Below, one piece after another: positions 49,292-58,121 of a DNA stretch of 64,000 nucleotides (its first letter is position 1; the number at the start of each line of letters is the position of its first letter). The stretch spans positions 6,876,501-6,940,500 of the forward strand of contig NZ_CP029194.1 of assembly GCF_008642375.1 (NCBI RefSeq), in the 5' to 3' direction. The DNA is from Streptomyces venezuelae (lineage in GTDB: Bacteria; Actinomycetota; Actinomycetes; Streptomycetales; Streptomycetaceae). Below the pieces are notes generated by a model that did not search any database, was not told the origin of the DNA, and was given only the letters and a program-made list of their open reading frames with translations. The position numbers and the translations under genes were made by a program.

Positions 49292-51514
49292 CTACTCCGC
49301 GGGCGTGGCGAGGAGCCCCTCCAGGAGCGGACGCAGCCGCGTCGTGCGCTCCGGGGCGATCCCCTCCGCCACGGCGCGGGGCAGCGCCTGGTCCACACCG
49401 TGCACGACCGACAGATGGCGCTCCGCCCTGCCGAAGGCCGTGTACACCCACGCGCGGCTCAGGCCCGCCGCCGCGTCCCCGGGCAGCACCGCGACCACCG
49501 CGGGCCAGCGCGTCCCGGCGGCCTGGTGCGCGGTGAGCGCCCAGCCGTGCCGCAGAGCCGACTCCACCCGGTCCTTCGGTACGAGGACGTCCTCGTCGCC
49601 GCACCGCAGCCGCAGGCCCTCGGCGTCGGCCGACACGACCGTCCCCGTCACCGTCCGGCCCGGCACCTGCGCGTAGGCCACCCGGTCGCCGGGGTCGTAG
49701 CCGCCGAAGCGGCCGGGACCGGGGTTGAGCCGCTGCTTGAGGGCCGCGTTCAGCGCGCGCGTGCCCGCGGAGCCGCCGTGGCCGACCGTGACCACCTGGG
49801 TCTGTTCGGACGGCACCCCGATCGCCCGGGGAACCGAGTCCGCCACCAGCTGGACCGTACGGTGCACGGCCTCGCCCGCGTCCCGCACGGGGACGATCAC
49901 GACCTCCTTGCCGGGCGCCTCGACCTGGTTCAGCTCGCCGACGCCGATGCCCGACACGAGCTCGCCCAGCGGCCCCGGATCGGGCACGCGCGAGGAGATC
50001 CGCGGGCACACCCGGGCGGCGAGCGCGTCGGTGAAGACCCGCCCCGCGCCCGGTGCCCCCAGGACCTCGGGGTCGCCGCTCAGCACCAGCCGGCAGCCGT
50101 CCGGCAGGGACTCCACCAGCATCGCGGCCGTCTCCACGTCGAGCTGCGGCGCGTCGAGGACGGCCAGCACGTCCAGGGCGAAGGCGCCCTCCTCGTCGCG
50201 GCCGGGACCTGCGGTGCCGGACAGCAGCGCGGCCACCGTCACCGCGTCCGCCCCGGCGGCGCCGAGCGCCCGCCGTCCCTCCTCCGAGTGGACCGCGACC
50301 AGGGCCCGCAGGCCGCGCTCGCGGGCCGCCGCTACGAGCGCGACCGGCTCGGCGCGGGCCGCCTCGCCGCCCGTGTGCAGGACGAGCCCGTGCTCACCGG
50401 CGGCGCGGTCGAGCTCGGCACCCTCCCAGGTGCGGGCGGTGGCCGTCCTCACGAGCCGGGCGAGACCGTCCGCGAGGCTCTCCTCCGCGAGGGCGTACCG
50501 GTCGAGCCCCAGCAGTACGGGCCCGGCCGGCGCCTCGGCCGCCTCGCTGGGCTCGGCGGATTCCTCCTCGTCCGTGTCGGGCTCCGCCGCCGCCCCCTCC
50601 TGCTCCTCCTGGAAGACGAGCACGGCGCCCTCGGAGACGGCCACCTCGACGGCCTTGTCCGGGTCGGCCACCGAGTGCCGGGCGAGCCCGGCGCGCAGGG
50701 CCTGGAGCTCCAGGGCGGTGTGCCCCTGGAGCGCGGCCTGCTCCAGGAGCCAGACGGTCAGGGCGACGATCCGGCGCGGGTCGTCGGGCCCGCACGCGGC
50801 GCCGAGCAGCGCCCGGGCGAAACCGTCGGCCTGCTCCGGTCGTACCCCGGGCACGGCGAGGAGCTGCCAGGGGTCCTCGCCCAGCGCCCCGGCGGCGCCT
50901 TCGCCGAGCACGGCGGCGACCTGTCCCGCGAGGCTCTCGGGCGCGCCGCCCCGGGCCAGCACCTCCCGCACGGCCGCCGTGGTGCCCGGCGCCGGAACCG
51001 GCGCCGCGCTCTGCACGGGGGGCCGCACGGTCATGGCCGGGGCGGCCTCGGGGGCGGGACGCCGGGGCGCGGGCTCCGGTGCCTCGTAGAAGGCGCTGCC
51101 CGCGGCCGAGCCGCCCTCGACGGCCCGGACCGCCGCCAGGAGGTCGGCCGCCGTGCCGCTCAGCTTGGCGCCGCTCGCGACAGGGCCCTCCTTCTCGGCC
51201 TTCCGCGCCTCGATCCGGGCCCGCAGCTCGCGCTGCGCGGCGAGCTCGGCCTGCGCCTCGCTCAGCTCGGGCGTGTCGGAGGCCTGGGCGGCCCCGGTTG
51301 CGGCGTCCGTCCCGGCCTCGGTCTCAGCCTCGTCGGCCTGGGCGTCGGGCGTCTCCGACTCGGCGGTCTCACCGGAGTCTGCGGCGGGCCCGGCGGCCCC
51401 GGCTCCCTCCCGTACGTCCTCGGCGGGCTCCGCGACGGCCTCCTCGGCGGCCTCGTCGATGGGGGCAACGGCCTCGGGTGCCTCGGGCGCGGTCTCCCCG
51501 GCAGGCTCGGTCAC
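49292..51514 (-). CDS. RecD2-like protein lacking Walker A and B
   Basis: A 740-residue protein with an N-terminal acidic low-complexity region to about residue 110. Helix-hairpin-helix-like domain near 195-245 (VLGEGAAGALGEDPWQLLAVPGVRPEQADGFARALL) resembles RecD2. In the helicase core the Walker A position reads TGGEAARAEP (381-390) instead of GGPGTGKT, and Walker B reads AVLDAPQLDV (451-460). Motifs such as RLVLSGDP (475-482) and late ALTAHQAAGTRWPAVV and WVYTAFGRAERHL are retained. It thus looks like a helicase-derived protein without ATPase activity. GTG 51514 overlaps the aldo/keto reductase stop by GTGA. Confidence 0.82.
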   Translation of the reverse strand: MTEPAGETAPEAPEAVAPIDEAAEEAVAEPAEDVREGAGAAGPAADSGETAESETPDAQADEAETEAGTDAATGAAQASDTPELSEAQAELAAQRELRARIEARKAEKEGPVASGAKLSGTAADLLAAVRAVEGGSAAGSAFYEAPEPAPRRPAPEAAPAMTVRPPVQSAAPVPAPGTTAAVREVLARGGAPESLAGQVAAVLGEGAAGALGEDPWQLLAVPGVRPEQADGFARALLGAACGPDDPRRIVALTVWLLEQAALQGHTALELQALRAGLARHSVADPDKAVEVAVSEGAVLVFQEEQEGAAAEPDTDEEESAEPSEAAEAPAGPVLLGLDRYALAEESLADGLARLVRTATARTWEGAELDRAAGEHGLVLHTGGEAARAEPVALVAAARERGLRALVAVHSEEGRRALGAAGADAVTVAALLSGTAGPGRDEEGAFALDVLAVLDAPQLDVETAAMLVESLPDGCRLVLSGDPEVLGAPGAGRVFTDALAARVCPRISSRVPDPGPLGELVSGIGVGELNQVEAPGKEVVIVPVRDAGEAVHRTVQLVADSVPRAIGVPSEQTQVVTVGHGGSAGTRALNAALKQRLNPGPGRFGGYDPGDRVAYAQVPGRTVTGTVVSADAEGLRLRCGDEDVLVPKDRVESALRHGWALTAHQAAGTRWPAVVAVLPGDAAAGLSRAWVYTAFGRAERHLSVVHGVDQALPRAVAEGIAPERTTRLRPLLEGLLATPAE

Positions 51515-52488
51515 AGGGTGCTCCAGTCGTGATCCGGATAGCGGTGCACGGGCGCCGACACATCGTCCAGCGCCCGGCAGATCTCGTCAGGAAGACTAAG
51601 GCTCTCCACCGACAACGCGGCCGTGAGCTGCCGCGCCGTGCGCGCGCCGACGATCGGCGCGGTCACTCCCGGCCGGTCGCGGACCCAGGCGAGGGCCACC
51701 TCCAGCGGGGTCGTGGCGAGTCCGTCGGCGGCGGTCGCGACCGCCTCCACGATCCGGCTCGCCGCCTCGTCCAGGTACGGCTCCACGAAGGGGGCCATGG
51801 TCTCCGAAGCGCCCCGCGAGTCCGTCGGGGTCCCGCTGCGGTACTTGCCCGTCAGGACGCCGCGGCCGAGGGGCGAGGAGGGCAGCAGGCCTATGCCGAG
51901 GTCCAGGGCGGCCGGCAGGACCTCGCGCTCCACGCCGCGCTGGAGCAGCGAGTACTCCAGCTGCGCGCCCGCGAGCCGGGTCCGGTCCCCGCCGAGCTGC
52001 CAGGTGCCCGCCTTGGCCAGCTGCCAGCCGCAGAAGTTCGCCACGCCCGCGTACCGCGCGCGCCCGCTCCGTACGGCGATGTCGAGGGCCTGGAGGGACT
52101 CCTCCAGGGGCGTGTACGGATCGAAGGCGTGCAGCTGCCACAGGTCGACGTGGTCGGTGCCGAGCCGGGAGAGGGAGGCGTCGAGGGCGGCGAGCAGGTG
52201 CCCGCGCGAGCCGTCGGTGCGCCGGTCGGGGTCAAGCACGCTGCCCGCCTTGGTCGACAGGACGAGGTCCTGCCGGGGCACGAGCCCTTCCATCAGCCTC
52301 CCGAGCAGATACTCGGCCTCGCCCCCGCCGTACACGTCGGCGGTGTCCACGAGCGTGCCGCCCGCGTCCCAGAACGCCTTCAGCTGCTCGGCGGCGTCGT
52401 GCTCGTCGGTGTCCCTCCCCCAGGTGAGCGTGCCGAGTCCGATGCGCGACACGCGCAGGCCGGTACGTCCGAGATGCCTCTGCTCCAT
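51511..52488 (-). CDS. Aldo/keto reductase
   Basis: A 325-residue NADPH-dependent aldo/keto reductase, (beta/alpha)8 barrel. Catalytic Asp/Tyr in DTADVYGGGE, Lys in STKAG, His in WQLHAFD, and the C-terminal IVGARTARQL coenzyme segment are present. It reduces aldehydes or ketones; the true substrate is unknown. ATG 52488 is chosen from the EQRHLGRTGLRVSRIGLGT start. Its stop overlaps the RecD-like start by four bases, a coupled operon. Confidence 0.92.
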   Translation of the reverse strand: MEQRHLGRTGLRVSRIGLGTLTWGRDTDEHDAAEQLKAFWDAGGTLVDTADVYGGGEAEYLLGRLMEGLVPRQDLVLSTKAGSVLDPDRRTDGSRGHLLAALDASLSRLGTDHVDLWQLHAFDPYTPLEESLQALDIAVRSGRARYAGVANFCGWQLAKAGTWQLGGDRTRLAGAQLEYSLLQRGVEREVLPAALDLGIGLLPSSPLGRGVLTGKYRSGTPTDSRGASETMAPFVEPYLDEAASRIVEAVATAADGLATTPLEVALAWVRDRPGVTAPIVGARTARQLTAALSVESLSLPDEICRALDDVSAPVHRYPDHDWSTL

Positions 52489-52617
52489 GGGCGCGAGATT
52501 ACTGGCCAGGGCACCACGCGGAGAGAGCCTGTGGACAACCGGCCCCTGACGGATGGCGGAGCCGCGCGCTAGAGTCCGGCACACAGGGACGTTACCGATG
52601 GGTAAGGGGTGTGTGGA

Positions 52618-53667
52618 ATGCGGCTCGGCATCAACCTCGGCTACTGGGGCGCCGGCATGGACGGCGACAACCTCGCCGTCGCCCAGGAGGCGGACCGCCT
52701 CGGCTACGACGTGTGCTGGGCCGCCGAGGCCTACGGCTCCGACGCCCCCACGGTCCTCGCCTGGGTCGCGGCGAAGACGGAGCGGATCGACGTCGGCTCC
52801 GCGATCATGCAGATCCCGGCGCGTCAGCCCGCGATGACGGCGATGACCGCCGCCACCCTCGACTCGCTCACCGGCGGCCGGTTCCGCCTCGGCCTCGGCG
52901 TCTCCGGCCCCCAGGTCTCCGAGGGCTGGTACGGCGTCAAGTTCGACAAGCCGCTCGCCAGGACCCGCGAGTACGTCGAGATCGTCCGCAAGGCCATGAC
53001 CCGCGAGCGCCTCAGCTACGAGGGCGAGCACTGGACCCTGCCGCTGCCCGACGGCCCCGGCAAGCCCATCAAGCTCACCGTCCACCCGCAGCGCGAGCAC
53101 ATCCCGCTCTACATCGCCGCCATCGGCCCCAAGAACCTGGAGCAGACGGGCGAGATCGCCGACGGCGCCCTGCTGATCTTCCCCTCCGCCGAGCACCTGG
53201 AGGAGACCGCGCTGCGCCACCTGCGCGCGGGCCGTGAGAAGGCCGGGCTGACGATGGAGGGCTTCGACGTCTGCCCCACGCTGCCGCTCGCGCTCGGCGA
53301 GGACGTGAACGCCCTCGCCGACGTCTTCCGGCCGTACACCGCGCTGTACGTCGGCGGCATGGGCAGCCGCAAGCAGAACTTCTACAACCAGCTCGCGCAG
53401 CGCATGGGCTACGAGAAGGAGGCCGCCGAGATCCAGGACAAGTACCTGGCCGGCGACAAGACGGGGGCCGCGGCCGCCGTGCCCCACAGCCTGATCGACC
53501 AGACGACGCTGCTCGGCTCCGTCGAGCGGATCGCCGAGCGGATGACCGCCTACGCGGAGGCCGGGGTCACCACCCTGACGCTCGCCCCGGCCGGTTTCAC
53601 GCTCGACGAGCGGCTGGCGGCCCTGCGGGCGGGCGTCGAGGCGATGGAGCACGCGGGCCTCGCGTGA
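52618..53667 (+). CDS. F420-dependent LLM-class oxidoreductase
   Basis: A 349-residue luciferase-like monooxygenase-fold protein of the F420-dependent type. Sequences LGINLGYWG at the N-terminus, AEAYGSDAPTVLAW, GVSGPQVSEGWYG, and TPRPLYIAAIGP-like PLYIAAIGPKNLEQTGEIADG are characteristic. It moves hydride between F420 and an unidentified substrate. ATG 52618 follows GGGG; GTG 52609 adds three residues. A strong hairpin follows the stop. Confidence 0.9.
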   Translation: MRLGINLGYWGAGMDGDNLAVAQEADRLGYDVCWAAEAYGSDAPTVLAWVAAKTERIDVGSAIMQIPARQPAMTAMTAATLDSLTGGRFRLGLGVSGPQVSEGWYGVKFDKPLARTREYVEIVRKAMTRERLSYEGEHWTLPLPDGPGKPIKLTVHPQREHIPLYIAAIGPKNLEQTGEIADGALLIFPSAEHLEETALRHLRAGREKAGLTMEGFDVCPTLPLALGEDVNALADVFRPYTALYVGGMGSRKQNFYNQLAQRMGYEKEAAEIQDKYLAGDKTGAAAAVPHSLIDQTTLLGSVERIAERMTAYAEAGVTTLTLAPAGFTLDERLAALRAGVEAMEHAGLA

Positions 53668-53696
53668 GGCGCTGCCCGACTCCGTAGAAGAAAGAA

Positions 53697-53721
53697 GGCC
53701 CGCGGGATGATCCCGCGGGCC
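53697..53721 (+). terminator. Strong hairpin after the LLM gene
   Basis: GGCCCGCGGGAT and its complement around a single central base give a long stem 30 bp after the stop. It works as a terminator, or as the first element of the structured region that follows. Confidence 0.8.
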
Positions 53722-53729
53722 CGAGCCTG

Positions 53730-53839
53730 CGGCCGTGGTGGGGGCTCGGGGGTCTTCCCCGCCACGGCCGTCACCCAGAACAACGGCTCCACAGGGCCCC
53801 GGGTTACGCCTCCGGGCCTCACTCTTTCGGCCGAGCCGT
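53730..53839 (+). promoter_or_regulatory. Structured leader upstream of ferritin-like gene
   Basis: After the terminator, two further stems follow. CGGCCGTGG pairs with CCACGGCCG (53730-53738 with 53762-53770), extended inside by GGGG/CCCC. Then ACGGCTC (53783-53789) pairs with GAGCCGT (53833-53839) around an inner hairpin GGCCCCGG/CCGGGCC. This lies 93-202 bases before the ferritin-like start. I recognise no known riboswitch class. It could be a leader RNA or a small RNA. Confidence 0.4.
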
Positions 53840-53931
53840 CCGGCCCTCCTGTTGCCGCTCCCCGCGGACCGCACTTGACTCGTTGTTCCGGGGGCGTACG
53901 GAGTGCGGACACGCGCACGGAGGTGGCGGCG

Positions 53932-54717
53932 ATGCTCACGGCCAAGAGTTTGTTCCAGGAAATCATCGACGACGACGAGTCCTTCCGGCTCTTCTGCTCG
54001 ATAGCCGCGAGCGGCGAGACCCAGGGAGGCTGGGAGAACGCGCGGATCGCGGCCCTCGTCGCCCCGGGCATGCGCGAACTCGCGCCCAAGATCACCCGGC
54101 ACGGCGCCGACGAGGACAAGCACGGCCGGATCTTCAAGGCCCTGCTGAAGAAGCGCGGCCTCGAACCCGTCCCCGTACCGCCCGAGACCGACTACACGAT
54201 GCTGCTCGAACAGCGCGGGATCGGCCTCGCCCACGACAAGCTGCGCCGCGAGGAGCCGCTGACCGAGGCGGACATCATCGTCTACCTCGCCCACAGCCGG
54301 GTCACCGAGCAGCGGGCCGCCGACCAGATGGACATGCTCGTCACGCACTTCGGCGACCACCCCGAACTGGGCCGGGCCATCCACATGATCGACAACGACG
54401 AGGCGAACCACCTCGCCTACTGCCACGAGGAGCTGCTCCGGCTGGCCCGCGAGGGACACGGCCGCCTCATCCAGCGCACCCTGCGCGAGTCCGCGCTCGC
54501 CGAGATCCAGGTCTACCGCGACGTCAGCCTGGCCGTCATGGGCCACATGGGCCGCATCCTGCGCTGGCCCCGGCCCAAGGCCGCCGCGCTCGCCGCAGGG
54601 ATCCGCGGGATGTACGCGTACGAGCGCGTCGCCGGCTGGCACAAGATGATCGACCTGAGGATGCCCGAGCGCCGCGACGCCCTCGGAGGACCGGCGACCC
54701 CCGCCCCCGCCTACTGA
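53932..54717 (+). CDS. Ferritin-like di-iron protein
   Basis: A 261-residue four-helix protein with ferritin-like carboxylate/His motifs: RHGADEDKHGRIFKALLKKRG and IDNDEANHLAYCHEELL place Glu-x-x-His pairs consistent with a di-iron or metal centre. The C-terminal part (MYAYERVAGWHKMIDL) is helical. ATG 53932 follows CGGAGGTGGCGGCG. Cytoplasmic; function unknown. A structured leader precedes it. Confidence 0.82.
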   Translation: MLTAKSLFQEIIDDDESFRLFCSIAASGETQGGWENARIAALVAPGMRELAPKITRHGADEDKHGRIFKALLKKRGLEPVPVPPETDYTMLLEQRGIGLAHDKLRREEPLTEADIIVYLAHSRVTEQRAADQMDMLVTHFGDHPELGRAIHMIDNDEANHLAYCHEELLRLAREGHGRLIQRTLRESALAEIQVYRDVSLAVMGHMGRILRWPRPKAAALAAGIRGMYAYERVAGWHKMIDLRMPERRDALGGPATPAPAY

Positions 54718-54727
54718 GGGCGCGGCC

Positions 54728-55711
54728 TCACAGCCAGCCGCGCCGCTTGAACAGCCGGTACAGCCCGGTGACGATCCCCGCCATCAGGACGATCAGCGCC
54801 GGGTACGACCAGGTCCAGGTCAGCTCGGGCATGTGATCGAAGTTCATGCCGTAGATCCCCGCGATCATCGTGGGGACCGCGGCCATGGCCGCCCACGCCG
54901 AGATCTTCCGCATGTCGTCGTTCTGGCGCACGCCCATCTGCGCGAGGTGGGCCGAGAGCACGTCGGACAGCAGCCGGTCGAGCCCCTCCACCTGCTCGTT
55001 CGAGCGCAGCAGATGGTCGTTGACGTCGCGGAAGAAGGGCTGGGCGTGCTCGTTCACGAAGGGCACCGAGCCGGTCGCGAGCCGGGCGAGCGGCCCCGCC
55101 AGCGGGCCGCTCGCCCGCCGGAACTCCAGTACCTGCCTCTTCGCCGTGTAGATCCGCTCCGCGGTGTTCGCCGGATTGCCGCCGGTCGGCGCGAACACGT
55201 CCGCCTCCAGCTCCTCCAGGTCGACCTGGAGCTCGCCGGCCACGTCGAGGTAGTGGTCCACGACGGCGTCGCTCACCGCGTACAGCACCGCCGTCGGCCC
55301 GTGCCGCAGCACCGCGGGCTCCGCCTCCAGACGCTTGCGCACCGCCGCCAGCGCGGCGCCCTCGCCGTGCCGGACGGTCACCACGAAGCAGTCGCCGATG
55401 AACACCATCAGCTCGCCCGAGGAGACCCGGTCGCTCTCCGGCTCGTAGACGACCGGCTTGAGCACCACGAACAGCGAGTCGTCGTAGACCTCCAGCTTGG
55501 GCCGCTGATGAGCCTTCAAGGCGTCCTCGACGGCCAGCGGGTGCAGCGCGAACTCCGAGGCGACGTGGTCGAACTCCGCCTCCGACGGCTCGTGCAGCCC
55601 CACCCACAGGAAGGCGTCCCCCGTCACCCGCGCCTCGTCCAGCGCGTCGGACAGGTCGGCGGGCCCCGGAGTCCGGCGCCCGTCCCGATAGATGGCTGAG
55701 TCCACGATCAC
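54728..55711 (-). CDS. CorA-family magnesium/cobalt transporter
   Basis: A 327-residue CorA-type channel: long cytoplasmic domain, two C-terminal membrane helices (about residues 262-282 and 295-318), and the signature YGMNF (GMN motif) between them that selects Mg2+. The start is GTG 55711 (VIVDSAIYRDG) with GAGGGAGAATACGGCGC upstream; GTG 55705 is also in frame. Divergent from the phosphatase gene, with Z-DNA-prone sequence between. Confidence 0.9.
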   Translation of the reverse strand: MIVDSAIYRDGRRTPGPADLSDALDEARVTGDAFLWVGLHEPSEAEFDHVASEFALHPLAVEDALKAHQRPKLEVYDDSLFVVLKPVVYEPESDRVSSGELMVFIGDCFVVTVRHGEGAALAAVRKRLEAEPAVLRHGPTAVLYAVSDAVVDHYLDVAGELQVDLEELEADVFAPTGGNPANTAERIYTAKRQVLEFRRASGPLAGPLARLATGSVPFVNEHAQPFFRDVNDHLLRSNEQVEGLDRLLSDVLSAHLAQMGVRQNDDMRKISAWAAMAAVPTMIAGIYGMNFDHMPELTWTWSYPALIVLMAGIVTGLYRLFKRRGWL

Positions 55712-55740
55712 GCGCCGTATTCTCCCTCGCCGCCCTCCAC

Positions 55741-55756
55741 CATGCACGCGCGCGTG
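55741..55756. repeat. Alternating purine-pyrimidine tract 1
   Basis: Sixteen bases of strict Py-Pu alternation (CATGCACGCGCGCGTG) in the corA/phosphatase divergent promoter. Such (CG)n/(CA)n tracts favour Z-DNA. Confidence 0.7.
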
Positions 55757-55781
55757 GTGCCGAAGTCCCGTTTCCATCCGC

Positions 55782-55804
55782 CACGCACACGCGCGCGCGT
55801 GCAC
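55782..55804. repeat. Alternating purine-pyrimidine tract 2
   Basis: Twenty-three bases of strict alternation, rich in CG steps (CACGCACACG, five CG steps, TGCAC), 25 bases from tract 1 and 14 bases before the phosphatase start. Confidence 0.75.
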
Positions 55805-55818
55805 CTAGGCTGGCCGGC

Positions 55819-56508
55819 ATGGCCACGTTGATCCTCGTCCGGCACGGACGCTCCACCGCCAACACCTCCGGAGTCCTCGCCGGGCGCATGCCCGGGGTCG
55901 CGCTCGACGAGCGTGGGGCGGCGCAGGCCGCCGCGCTGCCCGGGCGGCTCGCGGGCGTCCCGCTCGCCGCCGCCGTCTCCAGCCCCCTCCAGCGCTGCCG
56001 GGAGACCCTGCGGCCGCTGCTCGACGCGCGCCCGGACCTCCCGCTGCACGTCGAGGAGGGGATCAGCGAGTGCGACTACGGCGACTGGTCGGGCCGCAAG
56101 CTGGCCGAGCTGAGCGACGATCCGCTCATGGAGGTCGTCCAGGCCCACGCCTCCGCGGCCGCCTTCCCCGGCGGCGAGTCCATGCGCGCCATGCAGAACC
56201 GTGCCGTCGCGGCCGTACGGGACTGGAACGCCCGGATCGAGGCCGAGCACGGCGAGGACGCCACGTACGTCATGTGCTCCCACGGGGACATCGTCAAGTC
56301 GATCGTGGCGGACGCCCTCGGCCTCCACCTCGACCTCTTCCAGCGCATCCACGTCGACCCCTGCTCGGTCACCGTCATCCGCTACACGCGGCTGCGCCCC
56401 TTCCTCCTGCGCCTCGGCGACACCGGCGACTTCGCCGGACTCGTCCCCCGGGAGAGCCCCGACAGCAGCGGTGCGGCCGAGGTCGGGGGTGGTGCGGGCG
56501 CACCGTGA
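55819..56508 (+). CDS. Histidine phosphatase (phosphoglycerate-mutase-like, MSMEG_4193 type)
   Basis: A 229-residue histidine-phosphatase-superfamily enzyme. LVRHGRSTAN carries the catalytic His, SSPLQRCRET the Arg, CSHGDIVKS the second His. This actinobacterial subgroup (MSMEG_4193) usually precedes DUF3090 and SCO1664-family genes as here. Gene order toward mshC is conserved. The substrate is a phosphate ester not yet defined. ATG 55819 starts 14 bases after a Z-DNA-prone tract. Confidence 0.92.
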   Translation: MATLILVRHGRSTANTSGVLAGRMPGVALDERGAAQAAALPGRLAGVPLAAAVSSPLQRCRETLRPLLDARPDLPLHVEEGISECDYGDWSGRKLAELSDDPLMEVVQAHASAAAFPGGESMRAMQNRAVAAVRDWNARIEAEHGEDATYVMCSHGDIVKSIVADALGLHLDLFQRIHVDPCSVTVIRYTRLRPFLLRLGDTGDFAGLVPRESPDSSGAAEVGGGAGAP

Positions 56509-56575
56509 TCCCTTCGCGCAGTAGGGTGGACGCGCCGTTGTCGTACGACTGTCGAGACTTTAGGGAGCCGGGAAC

Positions 56576-57166
56576 GTGTCCCGTCAGGTGTTCCTCTACG
56601 ACCCACCGGAGCGTTTCGTGGCCGGCACGGTCGGGCTGCCTGGCCGCCGTACGTTCTTCCTCCAGGCGTCCGCGAGCGGCCGGGTCACGAGCGTCGCGCT
56701 GGAGAAGGCGCAGGTCGCCGCGCTGGCCGAGCGCATCGACGAGCTTCTGGACGAGGTCGTGCGCCGCACCGGCGGCAATGCCCCCGTCCCCTCGATCGCC
56801 CCCGCCGACAGCGCGGACACCGCCCCGCTGGACGCCCCCGTGGAGGAGGAGTTCCGGGTCGGCACCATGGCGCTCGCCTGGGACGGCGAGGAGCAGCGCC
56901 TGATCGTCGAGGCGCAGGCGCTCGTCGAGCTCGACGTGGAGTCCGAGGAGGACCTCGCCGAGGCCGAGGAGCGGCTGCTCCAGGACGAGGAGAACGGTCC
57001 GCCGATGCTCCGCGTCCGGCTCACCGGCTCCCAGGCCCGGTCCTTCGCCAAGCGGGCCCTGGACGTCGTCAACGCCGGCCGGCCGCCGTGCCCGCTGTGC
57101 AGCCTGCCGCTCGACCCCGAGGGGCACGTCTGCCCGCGCCAGAACGGATACCGCCGCGGAGCATGA
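56576..57166 (+). CDS. DUF3090 family protein
   Basis: A 196-residue protein of the DUF3090 family. Beginning SRQVFLYDPPERFVAGTVGLPGRRTFFLQA is diagnostic. The C-terminus has a Cys-rich RPPCPLCSLPLDPEGHVCPRQNG segment, likely zinc-binding (CX2C...C). Function unknown. GTG 56576; ATGA overlap with the next gene indicates coupling. Upstream the histidine phosphatase completes the set. Confidence 0.92.
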   Translation: MSRQVFLYDPPERFVAGTVGLPGRRTFFLQASASGRVTSVALEKAQVAALAERIDELLDEVVRRTGGNAPVPSIAPADSADTAPLDAPVEEEFRVGTMALAWDGEEQRLIVEAQALVELDVESEEDLAEAEERLLQDEENGPPMLRVRLTGSQARSFAKRALDVVNAGRPPCPLCSLPLDPEGHVCPRQNGYRRGA

Positions 57167-57969
57167 GCAGCAGCCCCGAGACCCTGCCGGCCGCCGAGCT
57201 GCTCGCCCACGGTGAGCTCACCGTGCGCGGCCGGGTCGGTGAGGCGTCCAACGCCGTGCTGTACTGCTCCGTCGCCCACGAGGGCCGCGAGGCGGCCTGT
57301 GTGTACAAGCCGGTCGCGGGGGAGCAGCCCCTGTGGGACTTCCCGGACGGCACCCTCGCGCAGCGCGAGGTCGCCGCGTACGAGATCTCCGAGGCCACCG
57401 GCTGGGGCCTGATCCCGCCGACGGTGCTCCGCGAGGGTCCGTACGGCGAGGGCATGGTCCAGCTGTGGATCGAGTCCGACCCGGAGGCGCGGCTCCTCGC
57501 GCTCACGGAGGAGGACGAGGCGGGGGAGGGCTGGAAGGCCGTCGGGCCCGCGCAGATCGCCGAGGACCGCACCGCGCTCCTCGTCCACGCCGACACCCCC
57601 GAGCTGCGGCGGCTCGCCGTCCTGGACGCCGTCATCAACAACGGCGACCGCAAGGGCGGACACCTGCTGCCGGCCCCCGACGGGCGCCTGTACGGAATCG
57701 ACCACGGGGTCACCTTCCACGTCGAGGACAAGCTGCGCACGCTCCTGTGGGGCTGGGCGGGCGAGGAGCTGCCCGCCGAGGCGGTCGCGGTCCTGGACGA
57801 CCTCGACCGGTCCCTGGCGCCCGGAGCGCCCCTCGTGACCCGTCTGGCGGAACTGCTGACCGGTGCCGAGGTGGCGGCCGTACGCGCGCGGGTGGCGGCG
57901 CTGCGGGCGAGCGGGAGGCACCCGGAGCCCTCGGGTCTGTGGCCGCCGATCCCCTGGCCGCCGGTCTGA
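57163..57969 (+). CDS. SCO1664-family protein (PI3K/PI4K-like)
   Basis: A 268-residue protein of the SCO1664 family (distant phosphoinositide-kinase-like fold). AACVYKPVAGEQPLWDFPDGTLAQREVAAYEISEATGWGLIP and DAVINNGDRKGGHLLPAPDGRLYGIDHGVTFHVEDKLRTLLW are its kinase-like motifs (lysine, NGDRK...H, GIDHG). Its biochemical role is unresolved. It overlaps the DUF3090 gene (ATGA). mshC follows after 152 bp. Confidence 0.9.
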   Translation: MSSSPETLPAAELLAHGELTVRGRVGEASNAVLYCSVAHEGREAACVYKPVAGEQPLWDFPDGTLAQREVAAYEISEATGWGLIPPTVLREGPYGEGMVQLWIESDPEARLLALTEEDEAGEGWKAVGPAQIAEDRTALLVHADTPELRRLAVLDAVINNGDRKGGHLLPAPDGRLYGIDHGVTFHVEDKLRTLLWGWAGEELPAEAVAVLDDLDRSLAPGAPLVTRLAELLTGAEVAAVRARVAALRASGRHPEPSGLWPPIPWPPV

Positions 57970-57996
57970 GACCAGGCAGAAAAGTTTCGGCCATCA

Positions 57997-58021
57997 CAGG
58001 GGGAGAGCACCTGCACCCCTG
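57997..58021 (+). terminator. Possible terminator of the DUF3090 operon
   Basis: CAGGGG pairs with CCCCTG across a 13-base loop, 28 bp after the stop. A short stem with no T tract, so weak evidence. The rest of the gap to mshC has repeated ATCCGG/TCCGGT elements and the mshC promoter. Confidence 0.4.
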
Positions 58022-58121
58022 GGGGGTATGCACGCAAGCCTCCGACCCGCAAGAGCGCCTAATCGGTCAAGATCCCGGATCCGGTTCGTATCCGGAACAC
58101 CTGTCCGGTTACGCTCGGGTC

